Notes: generated by a model from the letters alone, not told the origin. DNA of 64,000 nt from Pteria penguin (GCA_035048485.1 CM068581.1:63093393-63157392); one strand, 5' to 3'; counted from the stretch's first letter, positions 34,985 to 48,298 are shown. Translations and numbers: made by a program.

Positions 34985-35650
34985 CACACACGTTTTCCGG
35001 ACTTTTTTTGTAAACGCTTGTAGACATTCATCCAATTTTTGGTGTGTGAGTCTACCACCATGAGTTACAGATCAAGTTCGAGTTTTGTTATGGTCTACTG
35101 ATTTTTGATGGAATTACGGCCCTTGGAATTAGAAAATTTCTTTAAAATGGAAGTTTTCCGGACTTTTTTTCAAAACGCTTGTAGATATTAATCCAATATT
35201 TGGTGTGTGAGTCTACCACCATGAGTTACAGAGTAAGTTCGAATTCCATTTCGGTCCACTGATTTTTGACGGAATTACGGCCCTTGGAATTAGAAAATTT
35301 CTTTAAAATGGCAGTTTTCCAGACTTTTTTTCTAAACGCTTGTAGATATTCATCCAATTTTTGGTGTGTGAGCATACCACCATGAGTTACAGATCAATTT
35401 CGAGTTTCATTACGGTCTACTGATTTTTGACGGAATTACGGCCCTTGGAACTAGAAAATTTCTTTAAAATGGCAGTTTTCCAGACTTTTTTTCTAAACGC
35501 TTGTAGATATTCATCCAATTTTTGGTGTGTGAGCATACCACCATGAGTAACAGATCAAGTTCGAGTTCTGTGTCGGTTCACTGATTTTTGACGGAATTAC
35601 GGCCCTTGGAATTAGAAAATTTCTTTAAAATGGCAGTTTTCCAGACTTTT
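34985..35650. repeat. Tandem core repeats, about 160 bp unit
   Basis: Four units, each with cttgtagatattcatccaat, accaccatgagttacagatc and ggaattacggcccttggaat. Confidence 0.95.
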
Positions 35651-35652
35651 TT

Positions 35653-38231
35653 AGCTCACCTGAGCCAAAGGCTCAAGTGAGCTATTGTGATCAATCACCG
35701 TCCGTCGTCCGTCGTCCGTCGTCCGTCCGTCGTCCGTCGTTAACTTTTCACATTTTCGACTTCTTCTCCAGAACCACTGAACAGAATTTGATGAAACTTG
35801 ATAAGCATGTAGTACTCATGGTCCCCTACAAGTGTTGTTGTTTTTCGTCCGGATTCATCAACAGGTGGCGCCACCACAGGCAAAAGTAGGTCAAAGAGGG
35901 TACCCTCCTTTGACAAACTTCTTCTTCAGACCGGGGGCATACAGAGACAAACCGAATGCATATGAATGATCTAGAGGGATGTGTGAAGAAGTGTTGTTAT
36001 TTTTGGTTCCGTTCCGAAATCAAATTTTTGACGTTTTTTTGACATTTTTTTGTACTTGGTAGTTTTAATGCAGAAAAGAGGTATTTTTTTCTTTTAGTAA
36101 ACATTGATGCATTAATTTGGTTTAATTTGATCATTTTGATGGTAAGAAATACTACTGCGAAGAAAATTTTTCAATATTTTATGTTTTGGATTTTTTATGA
36201 ATTTTTTAAGACTTTCAAGAAAAAGGGGGGGGTGGGATAATTGGTGTAAACATTTCACAGTTTGAACTTTTTCTTCGGAACCACTCGCTGGAATTCAGTG
36301 AAACTTGGCATGCATCAAATACTCAAGGTCCCCGACAAATGTGGTCATTTTTGTCAGGATCCATGAACAGGTGGCACCACCACAGACAAAAGTAGGTCAC
36401 AGAGGGTACCCTCCTTTGACAAACTTCTTATTCAGATCGGGTGCATACAGCGACAAACCGACTGCATTGGAATGATTTAGAGGCATATGGGAAGAAGTGT
36501 TGATATTTTTGGTTCCATTCCGAAATCAAATTTTTGACGTTTTTTCATTTTTATTTTGGACTTTGTTATTTTAATGCATTAAAGAGTTATTATTTTCTTT
36601 TAGTAAACATTGATGCATTCATTTGGTTTCATTTAATCATTTCTATGGTAAGGAATGCTGGTGCGAAGGAATTTTTTCAATGTCTCGATTTTTGAATTTT
36701 TTATGAATTTTTTAAGACTTCCAAGAAAAGGGGGGGGGGGGGGGACAATTTTTCATATCTTCAACTTGATCTACAGAACAACTTGAAGGATTGTGATAAA
36801 ACTGGGTAGGATGCAAGTACTCATAGTCCTTTTCAAAGGTTTTGTTTTTTGTGCGGATCATCCAAATTGGTTAACAGATAATGCCACCATGTCTAAAAGT
36901 AGGTCTCACAATGGTACATATACCACTTGGTAATTGAAATATGGAGAGTAGCGGTTCAAATCCAGCTGTGGTCAAAAAAATTTTTTTTTTTTTTTTTACA
37001 CATCTAAATAAGTTTTTAGATGTTTCTCAACACTCAACATATGAAATTAGGAATTTTACGTTTAAGACTTCCAAAAAAAAAAAAAAGGGGGGGGGGGGGG
37101 TTTTGGCCATTTTTCACATTTTCAACTTTTTCTACAAAACTGTTTGAGGGATTTTAATAAATCTTGGTAGAAATAAGTCACTTATGATCCTCTTCAAATT
37201 CTGTAGTTTTCGTCCAGACCTCTTTACAGGTGGCGCCACCATAGTCAAGAGTAGGTCTCAAAAGAGTTCCCTCGTTTAACAATATTCTTTTTCATACGGG
37301 CTGTATACAGAGACAAACAGAATGCATAGAAATGATCTAGAGGGATGAGTGAAGATGTATTGTCATTTTGGTTCCCTTCCAAAATCAAATTTTAGAATTT
37401 TTTTCGACATTTCTTTGGACTTGGTGATTCAATGCAGAAAAAAGTGTCATATTTCCTAGTTAATTGATAATGATGATTTCTTATGGACTATTGTGATCAT
37501 AATTATGGTAAGGATTGTTACTTTGAAAGAATTTTGTCAATATCTCAATTTTTGGATTTTCTATGAATTTTTTAAGACTTCCAAATGAGGGTGTATAGGA
37601 ACAATTCAATCACATTTTTCACTTCTGCTGTTATACCACATGAAAGATTTTAATGAAACATGGAATACATGAAGTACTAAAAGTCCTCTATCAATTTGGT
37701 AAATTTCATCCAAATTGGTTAACAGATAATGCCACCATGTCTAAAAAGCAGTTCTCACAATGGTACATATACCACTTGGTAATTGAAATATGGAGAGTAG
37801 CGGTTCAAATCCAGCTGTGGTCAAAATTTTTTTTTCATTTCTTTACACATCTAAATAAGTTTTTAGATGTTTCTCAACACTCAACATATGAAATTAGGCA
37901 ATTTTAAGTTAGATCTGGACAATATTTGAAACAATTGTTGTTCATGACCCAGACTTGAAATCAGTCAACAAAAGGCCCCACCTAAAGAAAATGACTAACT
38001 TGTTGCCCTGAATGACTTCTTGCAGAGACAAAGGAAATGCTTAATATCAAAATCACCTGAATGGATGTGCAAAAAAGTGTTGTTTTTTATTCTAGCCTGA
38101 AATAAAATTTGACATTTTCAACATCTGTGTTGACTTAGTCACATTAATGCAAAAATAAATGAATTCTCCTTCATGCATGACTGATAATCTAGGTACTCAG
38201 GTGAGCGATATAGGCCCACTTGGGCCTCTTG
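35653..38231 (+). mobile_element. Pearl/Helentron-like element P2a
   Basis: Begins with a hairpin AGCTCACCTGAGCC-aaa-GGCTCAAGTGAGCT and a (GTCC/GTC)n tract. It contains several roughly 450-600 bp internal repeats (ggtggcgccaccacaggcaaaagtaggtc, then gggtaccctcctttgac) separated by G-runs, plus a 170 bp block (ttggttaacagataatgcc..) duplicated at 36860 and 37710. It ends with CTCAGGTGAGC (complement of the start), hairpin AGGCCCA-ct-TGGGCCT (38212-38227), then CTTG. Inserted into an oligo-T run. Confidence 0.85.
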
Positions 38232-38420
38232 TTTCTAAACGCTTGTAGATATTCATCCAATTTTTGGTGTGTGAGCATACGACCATGAGTTACAGATCAA
38301 GTTCGAGTTTCGTTACGGTTCACTGATTTTTGACGGAATTATGGCCCTTGGAATTAGAAAAATTCTTTAAAGGTTGTGATCAAATACTTAACTTGCTGGC
38401 AGCCTGAAAGACAGTATATT

Positions 38421-38460
38421 GTGTGTGTGTGTGTGTGTGTGTAGGTGTGTGTGTGTGTGT
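38421..38460. repeat. (GT)n microsatellite
   Basis: Run of gt dinucleotides inside element P1. Confidence 0.95.
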
Positions 38461-38539
38461 TTTGGGGGTCTTAGTTTTCCATTTGCCGGTAGAGGACTTA
38501 GTATTGCCTAAGCAATACTTTCAGAATGCTTGTTTTATT

Positions 38540-39310
38540 TGATATACCCTGTTATTTTAGAATTGTTATTATAAATTGGTATCAAGACCTTGCACATTTT
38601 TCACTCTTTCTCCCATGCAATCACTTTCATCCAACAAATACGAACAGACATTAATTTTAAATATTACATGTAAATATAAACACTAAAAAATAAAAGTATT
38701 TATGATTGTAGCATATGTGGGATACACATTTTATTGTCTTATCTAGACTGTTTAGGAAAAGTGGTTGAATGCAGTGATGTATGTTATCAGTATTTGAATT
38801 CATGTGACCAAGACAGTCAAGCAGTTGAAAAGAAAATAAGTATTAATGGAAAGTTCTGAATTCATATACTGTAAAGTACATATATAGACTTTCTATTGGT
38901 TTCATTTTCTGTTAACAGTAAAAAGAGATTTTGTAAGTTTATCAAATTTTACAAAAGGCAGTGACAGAAATGGTGGATGATGTATGGAACTCTTGTGATA
39001 GATACTATAACTAAGTTTCTGAGACATTGCTTGTCATGTTCAAAGCAAAAGTTGTCAGACATACATGTACTCCCTTCTAGTGGAATGCTCCATCCGGGGC
39101 CTTAGTTTACTGTTTATGGTAACTCATTCCCTGGTATTTTATCAGGTAAACACCCACCTTTACATTCTTCTGCAAGACATACCACCCTTCCCCCTTTCCT
39201 TAAGTAAAAATTAAGTGGAAAATAAGCCTAGAGGCCCCAAATTTACAACGTACTTGTGTTTTGGTCTTATCCCTGTCCATATATGTGTATTAGTAATTAA
39301 TTTATAGTTG
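38540..39310. other. No recognisable feature
   Basis: AT-rich DNA between two pearl-type insertions. No gene seen. Confidence 0.4.
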
Positions 39311-39316
39311 TTTTTT

Positions 39317-40819
39317 AGCTCACCTGAGCCAAAGGCTCAAGTGAGCTATTGTCATCACTCTTCGTCCGTCGTCCGTCCGTAAACTTTTCACATTTTCAAC
39401 TTCTTCTTCAGAAACGCTGAAAGGATTTTCATGAAACTTGGTATGGATGAAGTGCTAGGGGTCCTCTACCACGTTTGTTCATTTCGTATAAATCCCTCAA
39501 TAGGTGGCACCACCATTGCTAAAAATAGATCTCAGAGGGTACCCCTCTTTGAAAATCTTCTTCTCCAGAAACAGTGTATGGACTATAAAACTAATGGCAT
39601 CTGAGTGATCTAGAAGGATATATGTCTCAAGTTTGTTCATATTGTTAAAATCCGATAAAAAATTTTTGACGTTTTTTGGACTTTGTAATTTTAATGCAAA
39701 AAAGAGGTATTGTTTTCTTTTAGTAAACATTAATTGATGCATTAATTTGGTTTAATTTGATCATTATGATGGTAAGAAATACTACTGTGAAGAAATTATT
39801 TCAATATTTCATGTTTTGGATTTTTTATGAATTTTTTAAAACTTTCAAGAAAAAGGGGGGGGGGGGGGACAATTGGTGTAAACATTTCACATTTTGAACT
39901 TTTTCTTCAGAACCGCAGAATGGAATTTGATGAAACTTGGTACGCATCAAGTACTAAAGGTCCCCTACAAATCTGGTCATCTTTGTCAGGATCCGTCCAC
40001 AGGTGGCGCCACCACAGGCAAAAGTAGGTCAAAGAGGGTACCCTCCTTTGACAAACTTCTTCTTCAGACTGGGGGCATACAGAGACAAACCGAATGCATA
40101 AGTTTGATCTAGAGGGATGTGTTAAGAAGTGTTGTTATTTTTGGTTCCGTTCTGAAATCAAATTTTAACGTTTTTTTGACGTTTTTTTGGACTTTGTAAT
40201 TTTAATACAGAAATGAGTTATTTTTTTCTTTTAGTAAATATTGATGCAATAATTTGGTTTAATTTGATCATTTTGATGGTAAGAAATACTACGGTGAAGA
40301 AATTTTTTCAATATTTCATGTTTTGGATTTTTTATGAATTTTTTAAAACTTTCAAGAAAAAGGGGGTTGGAACAATGGTTGTAAACATTTCACAGTTTGA
40401 ACTTCTTCTTCAGAACCACTTGATGGAATTTCATGAAACTTGGTAAGCATCAAGTACTCAAGGTCCCCTACAAATGTGGTCATCTATGTCAGGATTCGTC
40501 AACAGGTGTCGCCACCACAGGCAAAAGTAGATCAAAGAGGGTACCCTCCTTTGATAAACATATTCTTCAGACTGGGGGGATACTGAGACAAACTGAATGC
40601 ATAGGAATGATCTAGAGGAATGTATAAAGAAGTCTTGTTATATGTGGTTCAGTTTCGAAATCAAATTTTTAATGTTTTTCTACATCTTTTTGGACTTAGT
40701 ATTTTCAACATTTGTGTTGACTTAGTCACAGTAATGCAAAAATAAATGAATTCTTCCTTCATGGATGATTGATCATCTAGGTACTCAGGTGAGCGATATA
40801 GGCCCACTTGGGCCTCTTG
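39317..40819 (+). mobile_element. Pearl/Helentron-like element P2b
   Basis: A shorter sibling of P2a with the same 5' hairpin, internal repeats and 3' hairpin, ending CCTCTTG. It is flanked by six T on each side (39311-39316, 40820-40825), so it also went into oligo-T. Confidence 0.85.
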
Positions 40820-41244
40820 TTTTTTATTGATAATTATCAAACTGCAAGTGACTTTTGTAGAGTTTTGTAGATTAATACTTGATACTGCTAATATCATCAG
40901 TCAAATAAAAGATAAATTCAGTATTTCCTTTAGAAAAGGGGGAAGTAGTATCCCATCAAAATTTTTAAAATTCAGGATATTGTTAAAAACATTAATTCCC
41001 CCATATTAGATTTTATGAAAGTTTTTTGTATGTCATTTATTACTACCAAAATGACAGTTAATGCTGAGAAAACTTATAAAAATAGTTTCTAGAGCTCTAA
41101 TCTGGACTATAATGACATCATATGAAGGACTGGCTGCATTAATGTGTTGAGTATATTTCTTTATAGGAATATTTTCTGTCATTTGTCATAATTTACCTAG
41201 ATCAGGGTGAAATGTTTGAAATCATTTTTTCAACAACTTTTTTC

Positions 41245-41904
41245 TATGCCCCCACCAGGTATGGTAGGGGGCATTAAGTGTTTGCTTTGTCTGTCCTTCC
41301 ATCCTTCTGTCCTTCTGTCACACATTGGTTTCTGGACGATAACTGAAGTATTTTTCAACATATTCAAACAAATTTAGATATATGCGTACTTATTAACATA
41401 GAAAGAACTCTTCTGATTTTTGGGTCAAAAGGTCAAAGGTAAAGGTCACAGCTGGCAAAAATAAACTGTTATTATTGTTTTCCGGATGATTAGTCAAGTA
41501 CCTTTCATTACATTGAAACCAAATTTGGATATATGCTTACTTATCAAGAGAAGAAAAATCCTAATAATTTTGGGGTCAAAAAGTCAAAGGTCACAGCTTT
41601 TAGAAAAGACAGAAAATATTCGTTTCTAGGTGATTTTCATATATCATCATACAACATTTACTGCTTATCAGAATTTGATCATATTTCACATATTTTACAA
41701 ATCCAGTTTTTTTAAACAGAGGTAATTTAAAAGTTATCAAAAGGGAAGGATGCCTATAGATTTGAGGGTCAATATGTCAAAAGGCAAGGTCACTACTGGT
41801 AATATTTATAGAAGTTATGGCCTATGAAACTTAATCTAGGAAAGCTTTGTTGCTGCTATGAAATAAGCCTATATGGGGGTATATGTTTTACAAACATGCT
41901 CTAG
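41245..41904 (+). mobile_element. Pearl/Helentron-like element P5
   Basis: The 5' hairpin tatgcccccaccaggtatggtagggggcat is followed by (GTCC/TTCT)n and two and a half core repeats with ggtcaaaggtcacagct. The 3' end is ATGTTT-tac-AAACAT (41883-41897), then GCTCTAG, with tt beyond. Confidence 0.75.
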
Positions 41905-42092
41905 TTCTCATTTACAGATACTTAGCTTTACTAAATACCACAGCAAAGAACAACAGTGCACTACCGTGTGAAGTGAAAAATAATTGTTTATGGTATTTGT
42001 ATTCTTTTCCTTAGATTTAAAAATTAAAACTTTATTTATTTTACAACGATTAAAAACAAGCTAACAACTTATAGAAATCATGCTCGTTGGTA

Positions 42093-42262
42093 CGGATTTT
42101 GGTGTAAGGGTGTCGTTTATGTAGGAGGTAACCAGAGTATCCGGAGAAAATCCACGAAGCCAGGTTGGTGACAGCCCACCATCACACTTACCACACTGGG
42201 AATCGATCCCGGGTCGCACAGGTGAGAAACGAGCGCCCTACCGACTGCGCTACCTGGTCCCC
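42093..42262 (-). repeat. tRNA-derived SINE, family C
   Basis: The minus strand has an A box (gtagcgcagtcggtagggcgc, complement at about 42232-42252) and B box (complement of gggaatcgatcccgg), then a tail with ctggcttcgtggattttctccggatactc. It lacks tRNA termini. Confidence 0.75.
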
Positions 42263-42397
42263 TTTTCCTTTAAATCCAGTAATTAGTGCTTGTGGTCACA
42301 GTGTCAAGACTTCGTGTTTTTGCATCTCTACCCATGCTTTTATGAAGATAAAGAATCACAAAACATTAACATTGAATGTTGGTACTTTTGTAGAATA

Positions 42398-43568
42398 AGG
42401 GGACGAACATTTGATTCTGGAAAGGGGGGGGGGGGGGGGAGCTGGCACTTTTTGGAAATAAATATTCTGACCCTGAAAATATTGGAAATGAAAAAAATCG
42501 GGCGTTGACTGAAACGAAAATAAATATCCTGGCTGTACATATACCAGATAATGCAAATTTGAAGCTGAATGTTCTGTATAAAATACGTTGCTTGCTGCCT
42601 GTATTATACTATGTTTTAATTTAATTGTATGACTCACATTTCAGTCGAATTTATCGCATTAGACGAATTTACTCACAGTGCTATTAAATATTTTCAACAA
42701 AACTTTATAGAAGTTTTGATGTTTTGAAAAATTGTTTACATGTCCATTTGGAGGGGAGGACAGGAGGCAAGGGCTCTACCATCTGCTTTGTAAGAGATTT
42801 TCACTTGTTCTTGTTGAGAATAATGCCGTTCATGCCCCCTTTGCTGCCAATTTCCAAACCCTTTCCTTGACTCCCTCTCGTGTTGTCCGCCCTTTATTTA
42901 TACGCCAGGCACACCGATATGTTAACATTAAAACGAGTGGCCAAAATGGGTCTTAATTGGAATCGCCTCATCTCTCACCTGAGCACATATGCAAAGTCAC
43001 TGTTCAAATTAAATCATGTGCATTTCATACTCTGTGGTGGCTATATTTGTTGACAATTTTTCATTCCTGTCAAGTTTCATTCAAATCAGCCCAAAATAAA
43101 TTTTGAAATGCCTTTAAAACATTCATTCAGTGAAAAATAGCATAACTTTAAAATGAGAACAAAAGTAAAACCAACAAAAAGGTGTATGTTCACGTAACAT
43201 ATATCATAACAAAAGTAACAAGAGGCCCAAGTGGGCCTATATCGTTCACCTGAGACATAGAAAACACTGCACACTGATACTGAACAACACTTGTAGTTGG
43301 CCATAAGTCTTTAGTTTCTTTAAACCTTTGACCACCAAAGTAGTGTTTGCATGTTATTTGTTGAATTTACATTTGTACTTCATATTAGCATGGTATATAT
43401 TTACAATGCAATTCTAAAAAAGTATTTATTGTCGACATAGAATTTAAGAAAATAAATAATCTGTCCCATTATATCAAGGAAATAAATATTCCATCATTCA
43501 AAGATCTGAAAATAAATAAATTTGCAAGCCCCCCCCCCCCCCCTTTCAGGGTCAAATTGTCGTCCCCT
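42398..43568. mobile_element. Element with about 32 bp inverted ends and G/C runs
   Basis: AGGGGACGaacATTTGAttCTGgAAAGGGGG at the left pairs with the complement of CCCCCTTTCAGGGTCAAATTGTCGTCCCCT at the right. Next to each G/C run lie related gaaaataaat motifs. No transposase frame. A P2-type end is nested at 43219-43254. No clear target duplication. Confidence 0.65.
43219..43254 (-). mobile_element. P2 element 3'-end fragment
   Basis: The minus strand reads CTCAGGTGAACGATATAGGC then CCACTTGGGCCTCTTG, the 3' terminus of P2a/P2b. The rest of the element is not evident. Confidence 0.8.
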
Positions 43569-43569
43569 A

Positions 43570-44320
43570 CGTCAGTCTATGATTCACTAATTCTATATAT
43601 TTGTAAACTAAATACCACAATGAGATTTCAAAATGATAAATAGTTGGTAAGTACTAAAAGAGAACAGAAAAGGAAATGAAACAAAAAAGAAAAAGGAAAT
43701 AAAATCATATTGGCAGAAATTTCTTAGCAGTAAGTGTGATAGTGTTAGTTTAGACTTTAGAATAGAATTAAATAAACACTACTACATATATGTGGTAGTG
43801 TTAGTTTTATTTTAAACCCTAAATTAACACTACCATGTAAGCATTAGCCATATAATTCAAGTTTGTATTTAGATTCTATCCGATGTACATTATTTCTAGA
43901 AAACCTTTATTACTTACTGAGATTTCCAAATAATAACTTTTTGGACTTTGGTGCCGCCGGGGGCATTAGTGTTACACAAACAAAGCCTGTTTACGTACTG
44001 AGATTTCCAAATGATGCAATGGATTAAAAGTATTTTGTTTTCTTTTCAAAGAAACCTTTTTAGATCAAGAGATAACTTTAGATATCCAAGAATAATGATT
44101 AATCACTCTACTTTCTTTCACATAACTAAGCCTGTAGATTTCTGCCCTCTTACATGTTACATATCTATTTGTCGAAGGATACAGATTTGACAGTGATACA
44201 GATCTGACTGTGATATAAAGTCATACAAATTCTTGCAGCACAAAAGATATAATCTGCAGTATTTCAGGTAGGATGTTGAGTCACGTGTGATACAGGAAGG
44301 AGAGGTATTGAAAAAAAAAA
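43570..44320. other. No recognisable gene
   Basis: AT-rich DNA with a local inverted motif aacactaccacatatatg / actaccatg around 43745-43830. Nothing codes. Confidence 0.4.
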
Positions 44321-44329
44321 CCCTCCAGT

Positions 44330-44752
44330 GTTCAGCATCTTCCTTGTGTGTGACTATTTTCCAGAGTTATTGCCCTTTGTTCAGAATCGGTTTTCCTCAC
44401 TTTTCTTGATCGTGCTTACAGATATCAAGCTGAAACTTGGGATCAAGTTTGACTTTTGTAACAGATGACTAACTTTTTCAAGAGTAATTGCTTTTCTTTG
44501 TTCAAAGTCATTGTGACACTAAATTACAGTACATTTGAAGGCAGTTTGATGTAGAATGCTTTGACTCTCTCGGCAAAATTACAAATGAAAAAAACCGAAA
44601 GAAAACAAGCGTGCGACTCTAGCTAAAAGACATGTTAAAACTCTCGGAATGCTTGTTATCCTTTGGCATACTTTTCAGTCCTTTATGTACTTTTTGGGAC
44701 CGGTAGGGGACTTGTATTGTTTAACAACACTCTCAGAATGCTTGTTTATGTT
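44330..44752 (+). mobile_element. P1-like element, 3' part
   Basis: Core-repeat-like text (ttattgccctttgttcagaatc) precedes ggaccggtaggggacttgtattgtttaacaac and the tail ctctcagaatgcttg. This is the P1-type 3' end with a partly decayed hairpin. Confidence 0.65.
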
Positions 44753-45484
44753 TTATTTCTGCCTTAAGAATTAGAAATGAGAATTAGAAATCTCATGTGC
44801 TATTGTTTGTATAAGGAAAGCAGCTTCTTTCTTAAGCAATGAAGATATGATAAATATAAGAATTAAACAGGTTTCTGAAAACTAAAAACAACGAACTTAA
44901 CAATTTCATTAAGTAGGAATTGGATAAGAATTCTGAAATGGCCAATTCTGTGCTCTGCTGTTGAGTTTGAGATATCAGATGTAATATGTGATCGACAGTC
45001 CATGAAATCAATCCAAAAATCTGATAAATTGCATATAGGGGTCGTGATCTGCCAGATCTTATATTTTGATACTTCAAATAAATTGTAAGAAATAAGGAAT
45101 TCTTTTTTTTTTCAGTTTTCAATGTTATAATAGTACTGAACAGATTTAACAACATGTAGACGTGTGAAGAACATGTCTGAAGTGTTTTGTGTCTCAAGAT
45201 TTTCTTTTTTACTATGATTTTACCTTAGTATTACCAGCAAATGATATTGAACAAGTCTTCTTAGGGTTATGGTAAAGATGGGATTTTTAAAAAGTTTTAA
45301 AGAACAAATGTAAATTAAAGTTATAGGTACATGTATCTACCCTTGATATGTCTTGCACTTCTGTGATGTAAACTAGATTAACATATTCATCTTTTAGGTG
45401 AAAAAATTCAGGTGCAAATTCTGACAGAAGTTTCGTATTGAAGAGTATTTAGTTGGCTGGGACGAATGTCCGGAGAGCTATTAT

Positions 45485-45867
45485 TATACCCCCGGCGTCG
45501 ATGTCCGTAGACAAAAACTGTAACTTTAGAAACATTAGAAACAGGGCTCTATATTTCACATGTAAATTCCTTGTGCCAAGGCCTTTCATTGGGTACCAAC
45601 ATTTTGTACCTCATAACCTTGACTTTGAAATGTGACCTACCTGTACTTTAAAAAAAAACTTTAACCTTAATTGGTCATAACTTATGAACAGTAGGGGATA
45701 GGACTTAAATGTTTCATGTGAGCATTCCTTGTGACAAGACCTTCCATTATGTATCAACGTTTTTTTAACGTTTTAACCTTGACCTTGAAGATTAGTCTAC
45801 CCACTAAAACTTTTGCTATTTAAATTTGATTGTCAAAGCGACCTCTGTTGTCCTCTGACAACTCTTG
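45485..45867 (+). mobile_element. Pearl/Helentron-like element P7
   Basis: Begins tatacccccggcgtcgatgtccg. Two core repeats include cattccttgtgacaagaccttccatt. Ends with hairpin TTGTC-ctct-GACAA (45848-45861), then CTCTTG and tt. Confidence 0.75.
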
Positions 45868-46020
45868 TTGAAAGGTGCTACCGTAAATGTTCATGAAATG
45901 AAACACAACTTTAAAACACTGGCATTATCTAGTAGTAAAATTCGCATACATATTTAGAAATGACAAGTTTGCTTTCATGCTTTATTTCCCAATAGAACTG
46001 AATAATTTTGGAATCCTTTT

Positions 46021-46795
46021 TATACGCCGGCATTTAAAAATGGGGGCGTATTATGCTATACCGCTGTCGTCCGTCCGTCCGTCCATCCATCCTTGTCCGG
46101 GTTTCTCCTTAACTAAAGGGGGAACAAAAGTTTTGATGGTGTCATATGAAAGGGTGTAGCTTGTAGTGCATGTGGGTTTCAAAGTTGGGGTCAGGCTCCT
46201 GAGGTGGGGGAAACTGGGCGGGGTCGGAAAAGCTTGTCCTGGCTTCTTCTCTTTAACTAAAGGGGGAAACAAAAGTTTTGATGGTGTCATATGAAAGGAT
46301 GTGGCTTGTAGTTGTGCATGTGGGTTTCAAAGTTGGGGTCGGGCCCCTGGGTTGGGGGAAAATGGGTGGGGTTGGAAAGGTTTTCAGGACTTCTACTCCT
46401 TATCGAAAGGGGAAATAAAACTTTTGATGGTGTCATATGAAAGGATGTGGCTTGTACTTGTGCATGTGGGTTTCAAAGTTGGGGTCAGGCCCCTGGGGCG
46501 GGGGAAAATGGGTGGGGTCGAAAAAGCTTGTCCGGGCTTCTCCTTAACTAAAGGGGGAACAAAAGTTTTGATGGTGTTATATGAAAGGGTGTGACTTGTT
46601 GTTGTGCATGTGGTTTTCAAAGTTGGGGTCAGGTCCCTGGGGTTGGAGAAAATGGGCGGGGTCGAAAAAGCTTGTCTGGGGTTTTTTTTAACTAAAGGGG
46701 GAACAAAACTTTTGATGGTGTCCTATTCTTTCATCCATTACCACTACATTAAAACGTGATGCGGGCGTATCACGCACCCGTTAGCGGTGCCCTAT
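46021..46795 (+). mobile_element. Pearl/Helentron-like element P6
   Basis: 5' end tatacgccggcatttaaaaatgggggcgta, (GTCC)n tract, then five core repeats of about 145 bp (aaagggggaacaaaagttttgatgg). 3' end gatgcgggcgtatc with hairpin GCACC-cgttagc-GGTGC (46774-46790). Open frames on both strands here are repeat artefacts. Confidence 0.8.
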
Positions 46796-47811
46796 TTTTA
46801 CAATAAGTAAATGGAAATCTTCAAAAGGTTGTTATACGTAAACACTTCTAAACATTATATTTTGCTGACATTTTATTTTTCCAGATCTCCTACATGTATT
46901 ATATCTGCTTATACCATCAGGCCAACTTAAGAGATCTCATTGTATAGGACCATTAGCTGCTGTTTTCCAACATACTTCATGAGAAAACAAGCATTCATTA
47001 TGACAAAATCAACAAGAGTATAAATAGATAGGATAGGTAGATAATAATTGGAAAACTCCTTTTCTAATTTGATATACTCGTCCTTTCACTTAAATGGAAT
47101 ACTTCAATTATTGACCTTACATTTTTTAAAGCATCCCTTAGAAATATCTACTTAGACTTTGATACTTAAAGACATTGTTAAGGATATTATCATCCATGCT
47201 ACACTTTCATCAGTATAATTTTCTATTTGACATTCATATCGCATTCTAATATGACTTGAGATTTTCTCCCCACATATTCCATAGAGCCTAATGATTATTC
47301 TCCAACACATTCCTACGCCCACGCCTATTATACAACCACGGTTCTTAATGCTCCGCCCAATTCATTTTCTGAAAACTGAATTAGTTAATTTTTACCTAAC
47401 AACGGTACATATTAGAATAGAAATAACAACTACCTAGCCGCGGCTATTGTTATTTCTTTAAAATTATAGTGTGATTCACTTGCAGTGATTTTGTAGGTGT
47501 TACGTGTTACCTGACCTCACATACATTTTTTTTTATCTTAGCACGCAGAGTGCCCCCCCCCCCCCCTCACCCCTACCCCAACACACACACATAGAGAAAA
47601 CTAATTTCCTCTTTTGTAAATTTCCTACAGCAAACTTTGGTTAAATTAGAAAATCAGAAACAATTAGTACGCGAAGATCCGTACCAACGAGGAAGATTTA
47701 TATATGTTGTCAACTTGTTTCTCAATCATCGTAAAATAAATAAAGTTTAAATTTAGATTATTCAAAACACTCCACTCAAAAATATCTATATCCAGGGTTT
47801 TTTTTCGGGAC

Positions 47812-47940
47812 AGGTTAATCCAGTGGTATCGTACTGGGTATCAATCAGAGGACCCGAGTTCGATTCCAGCTGTCGACTAGTAATTAATCATCTTTCGTCT
47901 CCCCTATCTGTCCCTATCAAGTAGCCTTTACAACATGGAA
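47812..47940 (+). repeat. SINE family A head
   Basis: ggttaatccagtggtatcgtactgg and cgagttcgattccagctg give A and B boxes. The tail domain is missing or too diverged. Confidence 0.65.
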
Positions 47941-48263
47941 TACATATGCATTAAACTCTACCACACGACCTTTATTCAATTAAAGGAGTCGCTGATGCGT
48001 CTAGTGCACATAATGTATTGTCTACATTCATTTTCACCTGACGTATAAAAGAAAGAAAAAACAAAAATAAAAAAAACCCCCCAAAACCAGAAAAAAACCA
48101 AAAAAACAAAGTCATAAATTTTCATAAATTCGAGTCATAGCCAACATAATTAAATAATAATTAAGTAAGCTGTATTTCACAACGCTATTCGACCCCTTAC
48201 GCACATGTGCACTCTATCACTAAATCATAAAAAAGAAACTTTCAACCGCGTCAGTTCTTTCAC

Positions 48264-48287
48264 GGGACATTCCCTTTGGAATTTTCC
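48264..48287 (+). promoter_or_regulatory. Two kappaB-like sites upstream of the peptide gene
   Basis: GGGACATTCC (48264-48273) fits the Rel/NF-kappaB consensus GGGRNNYYCC at every position. GGAATTTTCC (48278-48287) is a close variant. They lie 5 bases apart and end 12 bases before a TATA box, in the position expected for inducible immune promoters. A chance occurrence cannot be excluded without expression data. Confidence 0.5.
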
Positions 48288-48298
48288 TTTCGATTACC

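Larger units (their letters stand above)
34918..38532 (+). mobile_element. Pearl/Helentron-like element P1, split by P2
   Basis: The 5' end ccctaccggc..gccgaagg is followed by a (GTCC)n/(GTCA)n tract and about four 160 bp core repeats (34985-35650, and again 38234-38370). The 3' end carries CCGGTAG, the complement of the 5' end, then the perfect hairpin AGTATTGC-ctaa-GCAATACT (38500-38519) and tail ending CTTG before TTTT. The array is interrupted exactly inside one core unit by element P2a. No coding capacity. Confidence 0.8.

Noticed and set aside
46051..46620. Frames on both strands with repeated GVVPPLVKEK-like text
   Set aside because: Created by the 145 bp core repeats of element P6.
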